NCBI GenBank assembly: GCA_902806575.1
Contig: CADCXD010000005.1
Span: 558,001-622,000 of the forward strand
Direction: 5' to 3'
DNA: 64,000 nt
DNA from: Jackrogersella multiformis
Taxonomy: Eukaryota; Ascomycota; Sordariomycetes; Xylariales; Hypoxylaceae
The translations under genes and the position numbers were made by a program. Of this stretch, positions 1-11,060 are shown one piece after another; position 1 is the first letter of the stretch; each line of letters opens with the position of its first letter. The notes beneath the pieces were generated by a model. It did not search any database, had not been told where the DNA came from, and worked only from the letters and a program-made list of their open reading frames with translations.

Positions 1-3000
1 GGAGCCGGCGGGGGTGTATATCCCACGAAAGGGATTAACCTAGTGGGTATCAAATTCCTCTATCCCAAATAGATCTTGAATAAATTTACTTTACTTAGGG
101 CTATCATCTTCTTCGGTACGCCCCAGGTCCCCAACCGTGCACGATGTTTGCCACCCGAGTAGAGCTAAGATACAAGCTTAATATTTGAAACAAAGTCGCG
201 AACTTCTCTTGAAAGGTGGGGAGAGGTTTGTTCTTCGAAAAGCCTTGCTGATATTGTCATTAACACGGAGATACGTACCGTCAGTCTTAAGATTAACCAA
301 CTCTCCCCCCCGAACTACATGAGCGCCTAGCTGCTCACCTGGGTGACTCTCCTTGCTAGAGCGTGCATAGCGCTAGTAATTGCCGCACAGCCATCTCGAT
401 AAATACGAATCCAGCCCAGAATCGTGAGGCGCTTCTATATACACGCGGGACACCTTCAAGAGACTAATATTTCCCACCAGATACTTTCAGGGGTAAAGGG
501 GATGGAGTACCGATAAACGCTGTGAGTAGGTACCTAATTGTGCTCTATTGTATTTTAGATTTGCAAGGTAAATAGATACCAAGGTAATTAATTGTTACTC
601 TATAGCTGATATATACAATCTACCATTTAATACTGTCCCCTTAACTACCTAGCTGATGTCCCCCGGGCCCTCAAATACAGCCCACCTAGGTTAAGCTAGT
701 ATGTAGATCAGGCCTAGTATGATCAAATCAAGTGCTAAATAGGTAGTTAAGATGAATAATCTAACACTCAATCCAGTGGATCATTCTCAATTCGTATGTC
801 AGATGGACCATATTCGACCTTTCTGAAGACATCTGCTATTAATTAAGTTACGGGGATACAGCTCGTTTGAAAATTTCAATCTATCATCTAACTCCCACCA
901 CGATGGTTCATCTTATTACCTATTTAGTTAGTAAGCATGACAAAGAGACGAAGCTACAGTATCTATATCACGATAATAAATATAAATCAATTTTCTAATC
1001 AGAGAACCAACCCTTATCTAGGGACCTAATTATAATTCCAAACTGACCCAGTTACCCCCCACCCCTTATTCAATACGAGACCAACCGTTACCATCACGAA
1101 TGTGTCTTTCGTATCCATTGCCAACATGAACTAGTGTGCTGGCCCAGCAGCGCGGGCGGTTGAAGCGCGACCATGACTGGCGCGTTGAATCATCGCCTCC
1201 TTTTCTCGTGCTCTGGTAGGTCGAAAAGAGGTGCTGTTGGCGAGAGACCTTTTTCTACTCTCCCCGCCTAATCTTTTGCAGGGTCTGCCGTGTAACGAGC
1301 AGTATTTTAGTACTAAGTAAATCAGCCACCTAGGTATGCTATGACCTACATACATCTCTACCTCGGCTACGTGTGCCTAGGAACCACTTGAAAGCCTGTA
1401 GTAGATCGCTTGCTGGACCTTCATCCCATCGCTATAGGCCTCTTCTGCTAGCGTAGTAGCTAGGCCGTTGGGGAAGGAGAAATCTATGGGCCAGCTGGCG
1501 CGGGATGGCATTTCGTAAGCTAGTCCCCGTACTATGTAAGTCATCAAAACAGTCGATTGGCTCTTCGCACATAGCTTCCCCAGCAAGCCTCTCAAGTCCT
1601 ACCCGGCGGCCAGGCAGGCCTACGCCTAGTATCACAGATATAAGGTCGATCACCCAGCTCGGGGGGCTCTGGGATTTGCAGGTCTAGGGATGGGATTCCC
1701 ATGCCTCGCCGTTGGAGAGTCCAGGGGTCGTTATTTTAGTGCCTGGCCGACCAGCCACGCCCCTGAGAGAGCTCCCAGGACGGCGGTCCGCCCCATGTAT
1801 TTAAAACAAGCGATTACTAGCTGCCGGTCGTTGAATCCTTTCAACTAGGTATGCCTATGAGTGAATGCCTGCTCCTTGCTACCACGTCGATGTTGATGCC
1901 ATACCAAAAAGCCACGTGGTGACGCTCGTAACACCTTCCTAAGAACATGAATAATACCACAGGATAAAATATAGATACATGAAGCATCATCACATCATTG
2001 TAATAGTTATAGGATTCTTGTGCATAATCATATCGTCGTAGTTATTCCCCACAGGATACGCACGTATCGCACTCTAGCCCCCTCCTTCAACGTTCCACGT
2101 ACCGGACTAGGTAGACGGAGGAAGGGGGGCCATCTGCTCTAACAGTCTGGGCTCCCATGAGATAGGCTCAACGTTCGTTATTACATCAGGGACATTCCTT
2201 GTGCGCCGCCGGCAGCTTTGCCGACCCACTAGTCAGCGCAGGGAATACTACCTACGTAAGCAGGATGAAGGACCCGGTCCACGATTAAACTACTTAACCT
2301 AGTAGACAGGTAATCTAAGGCTAGGGCAATTCTTCTCTAGGCGCCGTTTTCTGTCAACGGTTAAGCTAAGCTAGTGCCCAACGTTACATGTTAGCCCACC
2401 GACGGCACACAGGCAGACAGGCAGGCAGACAGACAGCACAGCCCACGGGCTAACGGGCTAACGGGCGGTGGCGGTGACGATGAAGACGGGGCCGCTGGCC
2501 TCGGTTTCGGCTCTCAAAACGCCTAATTTCGCCTCGGAGAGGCTAACCCGTGCGGGCAGATATGGCGCATCCCCCATGAATCACGGGGTGTGGCATTTCC
2601 ACCAGTCAAGATTCGAGGGGGGAGGTCCACGTAGCTAGCTACCGAAATGTCCCGAAATGACCCTTCCCCTGGCAGGAAAGCCAGATACACGTGGTATCCA
2701 TGTCCAGACAGAACCTGGCTAGCCTACATATGTACATACCTAGCATAGGGAAAACGTAGAGGCTTAACCTTAGAAGCAGACTAACAAAGCTTTCTCCACG
2801 TTTCGGGGCGCAAAAGACTAGACGGGAGCGGATGGTCAGGGGCAGTGTTCTGTGCGACGGGTCTAGCCTCTATATAGATAGTTACCTACCTAACCTAGGT
2901 AGGTAGCTAGCCAACGATGCTCATAGGCCACACAGATACGTACGGGTGCTGGTGTTTGAAAAGACTAGTTGCGTAACCGTAACTGGGGGTTAATTACCTA

Positions 3001-4730
3001 CCTAGTCAGTTAGCTACCTACCTACCTTAGTAATTACCCAGTTAGTTAACCTAGTAGCTGGATCTAGTCTAAGCTTCTTAATCCCTCTCTGTAACAACGA
3101 TCCAGAGTATAAAAACCGCATCCGCTACACCATCGGAAGTGGAGCACTGCCAAGTCGAGAGCCTGTACCTACTCCCTTATCTAGAAAGGGGAGCGATGCA
3201 AAACTTCAATACCGTGTTACCTTTTAGGCCCTACGCTCTGTATACCTACCTAGGTAATTTTGGAGGTATATACAAGTTGAGTTGTAACTTTCACTACATT
3301 AGAAAGGCAAATCCTAGTGTAACTACTGCTTGTTGAAGTTAGAGGCCTGCCAACTGCCCGGTTTAAAGCCTGCATCGAGTTAACTAGCTAATAGCAGATA
3401 GCTGCCTAGGTAGTAAGGAAAATTACTTACAGCAAGTCGTTCGTGTCATGCATTAGCACCTAGAGCATGACCTTAGGAGGGCCGGGTTTGTTACACGGCG
3501 CCAAGCGGTTGCGCAGACAGGTATACAAGCTACATGTCTTCCAGACCAACGAATACCATATTAGTATACCTACCTAGGGTACTTAATTACTCCGTGGTTA
3601 GTCAGGCGGTGCTAGTCAGGTCTGTTCGATATCCTAACCTAGAAGGGATAGACGTTTTTAGTTGGCCAAGATGCCAGCCTTCCTGCCATGGGTGACGTTA
3701 TAGAATGTGGTACCGTGGGGCAAGATGGAGGTAAATTGAGTTGAGCTGCCTTGTCTATTTCTTAAGCTAGAACCCCCTGAAAGGCGTTATGGCGTAACTA
3801 GAGCCTTGCTGTTGTTGTATGTATGAGATCTCAGTGTCCAATGACACGTCGTCTACATACCTGGTAGGTACCTCATACCACATACATAGGTACACGAACT
3901 TGATCTAGTTGCTGTCTATGGCGTACCAATCAATAAGGCCATGAAACCATGGACGTGGAAAATAGAAGGCCCCTTTGACCTAGGATACTTGCTCCAAACG
4001 AGCTATCATAGCTGTTTCTATCCGGCAAAGAGACTGGGCTAGAGGAAATCGCAAGGACTGTATTGTTCCCTTACCTAGCGTAGGTCGAATCCTTCTAGAA
4101 GAAGTATTGCCGAGAAGCTTCCACATGACGCTGGGTTGTGTGTTGCCGTGTTGTCTAATGTCAAATATCATTCCCACATGGGTACCTAGCTAGCCGGGTG
4201 TAGATCATCGAGGATCGTGGCGGCGAGTATGCTGTCAATGTCGCGCTTAGACGAATGGTGTGTATCGCAGGAAGGAGGAAAACCTGATATGCGCTAGTCA
4301 AGGGACAGAGACAGCATCATAATGTGTCGATCTGGGGAGATTGGCATACTGCAGCTAGAGTTTCAAATCCTTCTAGAAGCAAACCAGAAGCCAAATATAC
4401 AAGGGTATTTTTTTTTTTCCCTTCTTGGCGTGAATCTGTTTGTTGTGGAATAAAAGTCTATTGAAAAAAATCATCTACTGGTGTCTAGATCTGTAGGGGT
4501 GACTGCCGATTTTGACACTATCCAAAAGGGGTATGATAAACGACAGCAAGGTATACGGGGGAAACGTGGCTATCCCTCAGGGGGTAGTTTCATGCTAGGT
4601 AGGTAGATAGTAGAGAATAGCTTCAAATTGGATTTTTGCAAGCCACGAATAAGGTGTGGCATTCAATTTCGAGAGTAATGACAACATGGGTATCAATACG
4701 AACGCCAAGATTTCAATCGCTAAATGTGAA
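1..4730. other. Gene-free stretch, repeat-dotted intergenic DNA
   Basis: I see no reading frame with protein-like composition or paired splice signals. The stretch contains many copies of CCTAGGTAGG-type words (for example 2884-2912), a CAGACAGG-like purine-rich run around 2408-2440, and a poly-T run near 4407-4419. Short open frames around 1131-1690 overlap on both strands and have no support. It may hold promoters or decayed repeats. Confidence 0.55.
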
Positions 4731-6446
4731 TCAGAACTTTCTCTTCTTCTTCGTTGGCGCTGCGGCCTTGCGTTCAAGCTCCTTCGCTAGCTCGGCTCGC
4801 CTGCGTTCTGTCCTTTGTTCCTCACTTTCGGGTTCTGCTGCTGTTGCTATTGCTGGCGATTCCGATCGTTGTCGTTTTCCGTCTGCGTCAAGCTTCTTCC
4901 CGATGGTCCCAATCTTTCGTGGCGCCGCTTTTGTCGGACTTAAAGTGACTTGGGGACTTACCATTTCAGTGGTCGTCACGTTTGGTTCTGCAGATGGCTC
5001 TGGTGTTGCCCGGGCTTTGGATATGCCCCCTATCCGCCCTAGTCCAATCTTCTTTCGTTGAGCCAGGGCAGGTGATGTTGAAGGGGGTGGGACCCTAGAT
5101 GGCTCTCCGCCATTATCTTCAAACTCGGATTCATATGCTGTTTCATCGCCATCCCTAGATAGTGACAAAGAAGGTGAGGGCATTGATGAAGTAGACTTCG
5201 TTGGCGGAGGTGAATGCCCTTTAGGTTTTCCAATAGTCCCTAATCGAGGACTTGGTCGTGTCTGAGGCCGTGGTTGCACCGGCTCTGTGTCAGATTCTGA
5301 TGAAGTTTCGTCATCTTCGGCAGGAATAGTACGAGAAGATTGGCTTGGTGAGTTTTCTATAGCCTTTTTCTTTCCACCAACACCGCCAATCCGGGAATGG
5401 GGTTTCTCTTCTGACGGAGGAGGACGGCTCTCGGGAATCTCGACCAGGCTATCGTCATCGTCCGTGGTATCATCAGCAGATTTCGAGTAACCGTGTTTTC
5501 TCCTGAGGGACTGCAGATGGGGCGGGAGAGTCTGCACTTGGAAGCCGTCATCATCTTTCTCGCCAGTTGTCTTGGCAACCGGTGAAGGTGTTCTTTGGGC
5601 CTTCTTCGGTGCCTTGTTGTGGAGTTTGATGGCAGTAGTTGCGTGAGGGCCAAGCTTAGTCCACCAGTCACTGAGCTGGTTGGAAGGCGAGATCTCGGCG
5701 TCTACACTGCAGTGCAATCCGGTTTCCGCAAAGACTTCGTGGATCAGGGACGACACGTCCTTGGGAAACCGTTGGTTCGCATCAACTGTCGACTTCCAGT
5801 CGCTTTCGCTGAAAGCTGCGAGACCTTTAACCTTCTCCTCGGCCAATGCCCGAGAGGGCTTGCGCTTGCCAGACAGTGAGTTGAAGACATGCTCCAGTCC
5901 CGTCTGATTGGCCTCCAACTTGTCGACTAGCTTTGTGATGATGGAGTCCTTATCTTTCAGCCTTGCTATGAGATCCTGGATCTCTAGCGTGCGTAAGTGG
6001 TGTGCCTGGATGAGAGGTAAGACAAGTTCTGAGACTAGCCCAACGGGCGGACATTTAATCATGTAGATAGGCCACTTAAGCGGCTTAAGCGGCTTCGGTA
6101 GCACACATGTGACGTGAAGGGCCAGACCGCCTTCAGCCGTCTTGTCTGACGGTGAGGCGGATATACTGAGATTGGTGTCATGGTGTTCCGGTGACGTGGG
6201 ATCGAAGGCTGCGTTGAGCTTGGAGAGAAAGACGGTCCACTGATTGGGATCGCCGTCGCTCAAGTCGATGCTGGTATTCTCCTGCAAGCTGCGCAGGAGG
6301 ATACCCCTTCGGTCAAGGCTCTCTTCCCATACGTTTGCAAGATCGGTGACATAGAGCTTGTACGATGAAGGAGCGAAACGCGGTGATATCATGAGAGCCG
6401 GGAGATCTAGGAATGTCGGTAATGGATGCCATTTCGAGACCGACAT
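4731..6446 (-). CDS. NEJ1: XLF/Nej1-type non-homologous end-joining factor
   Basis: Single-exon gene of 571 codons. The start chosen is the ATG at 6444-6446 (MSVSKWHPLP...), because the upstream in-frame residues come from a poly-pyrimidine leader and are not protein-like. The first ~150 residues look like the XLF/Nej1 head domain: the start SVSKWHPLP, then YKLYVTDLANVWEE. A helical coiled-coil-like stretch follows (about 165-240). The remaining ~300 residues are disordered, rich in Ser, Pro, Glu and Lys. The extreme C-terminus is KKKRKF, resembling the basic Ku-binding tail of XLF/Nej1. In this family the protein binds Ku and the XRCC4/Lif1-ligase IV complex in the nucleus to promote end joining. 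The tail is longer than in yeast Nej1, as is usual in filamentous fungi. Neighbouring genes are unrelated. I am confident of the family; the function is inferred from it. Confidence 0.85.
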   Translation of the reverse strand: MSVSKWHPLPTFLDLPALMISPRFAPSSYKLYVTDLANVWEESLDRRGILLRSLQENTSIDLSDGDPNQWTVFLSKLNAAFDPTSPEHHDTNLSISASPSDKTAEGGLALHVTCVLPKPLKPLKWPIYMIKCPPVGLVSELVLPLIQAHHLRTLEIQDLIARLKDKDSIITKLVDKLEANQTGLEHVFNSLSGKRKPSRALAEEKVKGLAAFSESDWKSTVDANQRFPKDVSSLIHEVFAETGLHCSVDAEISPSNQLSDWWTKLGPHATTAIKLHNKAPKKAQRTPSPVAKTTGEKDDDGFQVQTLPPHLQSLRRKHGYSKSADDTTDDDDSLVEIPESRPPPSEEKPHSRIGGVGGKKKAIENSPSQSSRTIPAEDDETSSESDTEPVQPRPQTRPSPRLGTIGKPKGHSPPPTKSTSSMPSPSLSLSRDGDETAYESEFEDNGGEPSRVPPPSTSPALAQRKKIGLGRIGGISKARATPEPSAEPNVTTTEMVSPQVTLSPTKAAPRKIGTIGKKLDADGKRQRSESPAIATAAEPESEEQRTERRRAELAKELERKAAAPTKKKRKF

Positions 6447-6471
6447 CTTTTCTTTTTCTTTTTCTTTTTTT
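6447..6471 (+). repeat. Pyrimidine run abutting the NEJ1 start codon
   Basis: On the plus strand this is a run of CTTTTT-like units; on the coding (minus) strand it reads as A-rich AAAAAGA units directly before the ATG. An A-rich leader just upstream of the start is common in fungal genes and supports the chosen start. Confidence 0.6.
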
Positions 6472-8105
6472 CCAAAACGAACTAAATGTTTAACACCCGC
6501 AAAAAAGAAAAGTTTACACCGAAAATAAAATATTGTTCTCGGCTTATTCAAATATGAGAAAGGTCAACAGTTAAAGTCATAGACTAAACATCGGTGAAGA
6601 GCGTTGCGGATAAGATGATGATGATTATTGAAGCTGATGGTGAGATGCATACGTTAGTACAGTGCTACATACAGTGCGATCCACTGCAGCCTAGTTATCG
6701 CACGGTATCAGCACGTGCTCTTCAGGCAGACTTTGATTATGTAAACAACTCTAGAGCTTACATAATCCTCAGCTCCATTCTAAACTTAGCACTAACAACA
6801 ACTGGAGATTTATCAAATAGGTACCAAGGTACCTCACATCTTCAACACCCTTCTTGTCTCGGCAGACCACGACCAGTTAGACAATGACAACTCCGCCATC
6901 TTCAGGGCGCATCCTTTACGCGCGTAGAAAGGACAGCACCGGCAGACCGGTTACATCTCTGCTGCCCGTATCCTAGCGGACCGACTAGGAACGAGCGAGG
7001 GCCCCCCAAGGAAGCCGAGCGAACGAGCGTGGAAGGCTTCTGGAACGTTACCTCGTTGCGCCTCGCCTGCCGTTGTACATACCTAGGTATATTAACTTGC
7101 CATCTGGCGTCGCACCGCCGCGGCGCACCGAGCCGCATCGACCGGCAGCTACCCTTCCGTGGAGGCTACTTGCGCGCAGCACACCGTCTCACCGCATGCC
7201 TTAGCGTGGAACCAACCGGCGCATCCCACATGGCCTTGCAGGCTACCAGAGTCCCTCGGAGATTATTCGACGGCGTGTCTCGCTACAAAGAGAATAGTCT
7301 CTCCTCGATGCTCGACTAGGAAATTTAGCTATCTTCTCGCTCGATCTTGTGTACTCTCTTTGCCCACAGCTGCCATCGCCCCCCGTGTAACTGTTGTTCG
7401 ACTTCGACGTGCATGCCTATCCAGCCACGACGCTCGGCTTGCCGATATCTAGTTTACTCCACGTCGCCTATACCTCAGGTAGGTACCTAGCCTATTAGGT
7501 CGACCACCATACCCGGCTATCGATCGATAAAGCTCTTAGGGCCAGTGGCGATGAGCTTCCATCTGGTGGGCCCAACGTTAAAGTATCCTAGAAGAGATCT
7601 AGTGCTCTCGCGAAGGAATATGCCCATAATGTCATCGTATTATAACCCAATGCATATACATATACCTCTATCATACCATAATCAACATAATACATTTCAT
7701 TAATATCGTCCGTGGTTGAATGCGTAATAAGTCATATTTAACCTCATCGCTAATACCATATTAACTTGATCTCTCTACTCCTCCAATACAGCAGACTTCT
7801 GACAATGTGCAACTCAATCGCAGCAATTTATTTTAGCAGGGCCAGGTTCAAATCGTAATAGAGTACTATTCGTGATCATTTGATATGAATGTAATATCTT
7901 CGACTACTAAAATAATAGCAGGATCAAGGTAGCTAGCGATTGATAGTGTACATAAGAAACATCCCCCGATTTCTTCCACAGCCTTGCTTAACCATCTAAC
8001 TATCAAGTGTACTTAACACGTAAAGCAGGACAGCAACGGCGAAGTAATGCTCAGATATAACGAAGCGCAGGATTGGCGGATCTATGCCTAACAGTAGAGG
8101 CAACG
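6472..8105. other. Gene-free stretch upstream of NEJ1
   Basis: No convincing coding region. Open frames on the plus strand at 6594-6887 and 7029-7452 lack splice support and recognisable motifs. The stretch 7640-7960 is AT-rich. The NEJ1 promoter must lie at its left end; no specific site is claimed. Confidence 0.5.
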
Positions 8106-8927
8106 TCATCGCGTGCAACCACCTGAACCAACAATGACGTTGAAGCTATCCGTGTCCCACGCTTGGCCTTGAGCCCAAGAGTTAAAATCAGGAGTACGTG
8201 GATCGTCACTTTTCCTCGTGACGCAGTTCATATCTCCAACAATATCCCAAGCGTAGGAAGCCATGTCGCCACAATTGCGACTAATAGGATCGGTATTGTC
8301 ATTGCACATCCAGATCGTGGTACCAAGCCAGCACCAAAGCATAGCGCACTTCCGAGGACCTCCAGCGACTACACATGGTTGGTTGATTTTCTTGAGGAAA
8401 TCATGACCATTGATGAACTGAATTCTGTCACCACCTGCAAAGTTGGGGATGTTGCAATCGATATGCGTCTGTAAGATCTGTCACTATAGAGATCTTAAAG
8501 GGTGACTATAATATACTTTCCATTGTTCGCTTTGCCAAATGTGCCTCGGTCGATTTGGCCATTGGGGTTGTGGATTGAAAGTGATCCCAGTTGAAATCCG
8601 GCTTGATGCCCCGAATCTGGTCCCAGATATCCTACAGGATACGTTAATTAAATTGTAGCTTCAGTTATTTATCAATAGCTTCCACTCACCAGGAGTGTGC
8701 CGTTGAAGGCCATCACTTCACCACCTGGCTCAATGGCACCCTCCATGGTGAGAGGGACGACGGTGTATCCATTGGGGAGGATAACTGAATCATTAGAGAA
8801 TTCGTATTCATCCTTTATAGGACAGATCAGCTTTGGTTACAGCTTCAACGAGAATGGATGGGTAGATTACCATAGCCTTCGCACCAACGAAGAAAGCACC
8901 AACGAGAATAGCGATAATGATCTTCAT
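8106..8927 (-). CDS. Small secreted Cys-containing protein (pre-pro form), four exons
   Basis: Proposed exons on the minus strand are 8927-8871, 8830-8690, 8631-8517 and 8434-8106, giving 213 aa. The start MKIIIAILVGAFFVGAKA is a clean signal peptide. The following pro-region carries VILPNGYTVVPLT and ends in LAKR, a Kex2-type processing site. The last exon contains a cysteine-patterned core (NQPCVVAGGPRKCAMLWCW, IWMCNDN, RNCGDMASYAWDI) that resembles a widespread family of fungal secreted proteins of unknown function. Intron 1 is only 40 bases. The third acceptor is uncertain: the site ending at 8435 keeps the frame open, but it removes an in-frame upstream peptide (HIDCNIPNFA) that looks conserved, whereas the acceptor ending at 8469 would break the frame. 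The gene may therefore be a recent pseudogene, or use an odd splice. Possible effector-like role; function unknown. Confidence 0.55.
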
Positions 8928-9710
8928 GATGAGTACCAGAGATACGATGCCTGATTCAGAACTAAATCACAAGCGTGATTGAATAATTGTTCACGATCGA
9001 TTCTACAAGTTGTGAGTCTTCGAGGAGTTAGATCAGAGTTGATTTCAAAGAAAAAATGAGTGGATTTCGTGAGTATGGGCGACGAGTGATGGGTAATCAA
9101 GAGAGAAGAATGTCAGAATAGGTGCCTACTTGGCAGGTAAGTAGGTGTATATATATGGCAACTTCTGATTCTCCTTATGAGCAATTTACCTACCTAGGTA
9201 CCTAGGAGGTAGGTACTTGGGCGAATTGGTGTCTAAGCAGTAAGTAGGTACTCATATATGGCTTCTATATCTGTACCTAGGTATATGCCCAAAACCTTAT
9301 GAATACCCGGGCAACTTTATCGATAATCATTAAAATACCTCACTCTTTCTCAGACAAGGCAGGTATTACAGCAGGTGGTTTCAAGGTAAGCGTATAAAGT
9401 TACCAGCCTAAACCAGGCCAGGTGGGCGGTTACCGTTAAAATAAAATGAAAGGCAAAGGAACATTTCTTTACCTAGATACCTACCTCCTCGATAAACTTA
9501 CAATTATATTATAATACAGTTTAAATTATATGCTTAATAACTTAATTTGATAATCATAAGTTTCATTAATTAATGAAGTTACGAATGAGATGTCATAAAC
9601 TGAGTATTAATAAATCGGTATATTAAAACTCCATAATAAGATCGTAAATGTAAACTACCTTCCTAGGTAGGTACATATGTAAATTGAATCGAACCCCTTT
9701 CCCTTTTCTC
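8928..9710. other. Gene-free stretch, promoter side of the secreted-protein gene
   Basis: AT-rich intergenic DNA with a dense palindromic CCTAGG cluster at 9187-9216 and another CCTAGGTAGGTA at 9661-9675. No coding region seen. Confidence 0.5.
9187..9216. repeat. CCTAGGTAGG-type palindrome cluster
   Basis: Overlapping copies of ACCTACCTAGGT and AGGTAGGTA form an imperfect inverted repeat. The same word recurs in nearly every intergenic region of the window. Confidence 0.7.
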
Positions 9711-10445
9711 TTATAACTTTGGCCTCTTTTCGTCCGGATGGGATGCAGGTTCTGCTGGTCTCTTCCGATCGTTTGTTGTTGGTGACCCTGAACTCGAATA
9801 CCGGTCGGTATCTTCCTCTTGCACTCCTATATTTGCCTCCACTTGTGGTGATGGTGGTGCTTCGATTTCCGGTCCTATATGTATATTGCCTTCATTTTCT
9901 GGTATCGCAGCTGTCTCTTGGGGTATTGCGGCTGTCCTTTGGGGGGTCGCAACCTCCTCTCGAGGTGTTGCAACTGTCTCTATAGGTGTCTCAACTGTCT
10001 CTTGAGGTATCGCAACTGCCTCTTCAGGTGTTGCAGCTGCTTCTTGAGGAGTCGTAGCTGCTGCTTGGGGAGTTGTAGCTGCTTCTTGAGGAGTTGCGGC
10101 TGTCTCTTGAGATGATGTAGCTGCCTTTCCTGTGTTTGTCTTACTTACCCTCCCCAGTTTAGCTACCTTTCCTCTTTTGGCTGCCCTTTCGTTTTTAGCG
10201 GCTTCCTCCTCGGTGGCCCTTTTTCTCATATCAAGGAGGGATTGCCTATCAGCCTTTATTTCTTCTCTCCTTTTTCTTCTGAGCTCTGCTATTCTCGCTA
10301 TCTCGGCTTCTGATGTGGGGAGTGGCGGGAGTCCTGATTCTCTTCTTTCTCTTGCTATCCTACCTCTCCGTACAGGTGTACCTCCCTCTACAGTTCCGCT
10401 TGCTCTTGTGGGTGCCGCTCTGCTTGTCGTTCTGCTTACTGACAT
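9711..10445 (-). CDS. Low-complexity Ala/Thr/Pro/Glu repeat protein, or 3' part of the next gene
   Basis: This is an open frame on the minus strand. The first ATG in frame is at 10443-10445 (MSVSRTTSR), giving 244 aa; the open frame itself continues upstream without ATG to about 10620. It has a charged region (ELRRKRREEIKADRQSLLDM) predicted helical, then about ten degenerate repeats of 8-9 residues around ATPQEA or IPQETV. The C-terminus contains KRPAEPASHPDEKRPKL, which looks like a bipartite nuclear localisation signal. Only about 90 bases separate it from the stop of the neighbouring gene on the same strand, and that gap is an uninterrupted purine-rich repeat. It may therefore be the end of the same gene, joined by splicing or separated by a frameshift. 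No function recognised. Confidence 0.4.
   Translation of the reverse strand: MSVSRTTSRAAPTRASGTVEGGTPVRRGRIARERRESGLPPLPTSEAEIARIAELRRKRREEIKADRQSLLDMRKRATEEEAAKNERAAKRGKVAKLGRVSKTNTGKAATSSQETAATPQEAATTPQAAATTPQEAAATPEEAVAIPQETVETPIETVATPREEVATPQRTAAIPQETAAIPENEGNIHIGPEIEAPPSPQVEANIGVQEEDTDRYSSSGSPTTNDRKRPAEPASHPDEKRPKL
9890..10125 (-). repeat. Degenerate 24-27 base coding minisatellite
   Basis: On the minus strand, units encode variants of ATPQEAA or IPQETVE in tandem. The copies differ mostly at synonymous or conservative positions, and the unit length stays a multiple of three, so the array is compatible with coding selection. Confidence 0.7.
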
Positions 10446-10539
10446 GGGTGCAGTTCCGCTTGCAGTTCTGCTTGCAGCTTCAATTGCAGCTTCAATTGCA
10501 GTTGCGCTTTGTATTGTGGTTGTATGTGATTTCGGTTGG

Positions 10540-11060
10540 TCCACTTTCCACCCTTTCCACCTTTTCCGCCCTTTCCACCCTTTTCCGCCCTTTCCACCCC
10601 TGCCGCCCCTTCCGCCCTTCCACTTTCACCTACTCCTCCACCTCCACTCCTCCTTCGCTTTCGCTTTCGCTTTCACTTCCACTCTCATTTTCACTTCTAC
10701 TTTCACTCCCACTTTCACCCTCACTTCTGACCTCACTTCTGACCTCACTTCTGACCGCACTTCCAAGCTCACGTTCAAGCTCACTTTCAAGCTCGCGTTC
10801 AAGCTCACGTTCAAGCTCACGTCCAAGCTCACTTACACTTTCACTTCTGCCTCCCTCCTCATCTTCTCCTCCCTCACCCTCACTTTTACCCTCACTTTCA
10901 CCCTCACTCCCGCTTCTGACCTCACTTTCAAATGCACTTCCAACACGTTTGGGCCCACCTTCAAGCATATCTTTAAGCTTACCTTCCAGCTTACCTCCAA
11001 TCTTACGTCCAAGATTACCTTCAAGCTTACTCTCACCCTCACCCTCACCCTCACTTTCAC
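10540..11060 (-). repeat. Long purine-biased coding repeat tract (pyrimidine-rich on plus strand)
   Basis: The plus strand is almost continuous C/T with units such as CTCACTTC, TTCAAGCTCA and CTTTCGCTTT; the minus strand encodes runs of Glu, Ser, Arg and Gly (RELERELESELERELG, SEVRSEVRSE). The repeat continues beyond the stop codon of the host gene (10630-10632) as GGGTGGAAA-like units to about 10545. A tract like this can form triplex structures and is prone to slippage. Confidence 0.8.
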
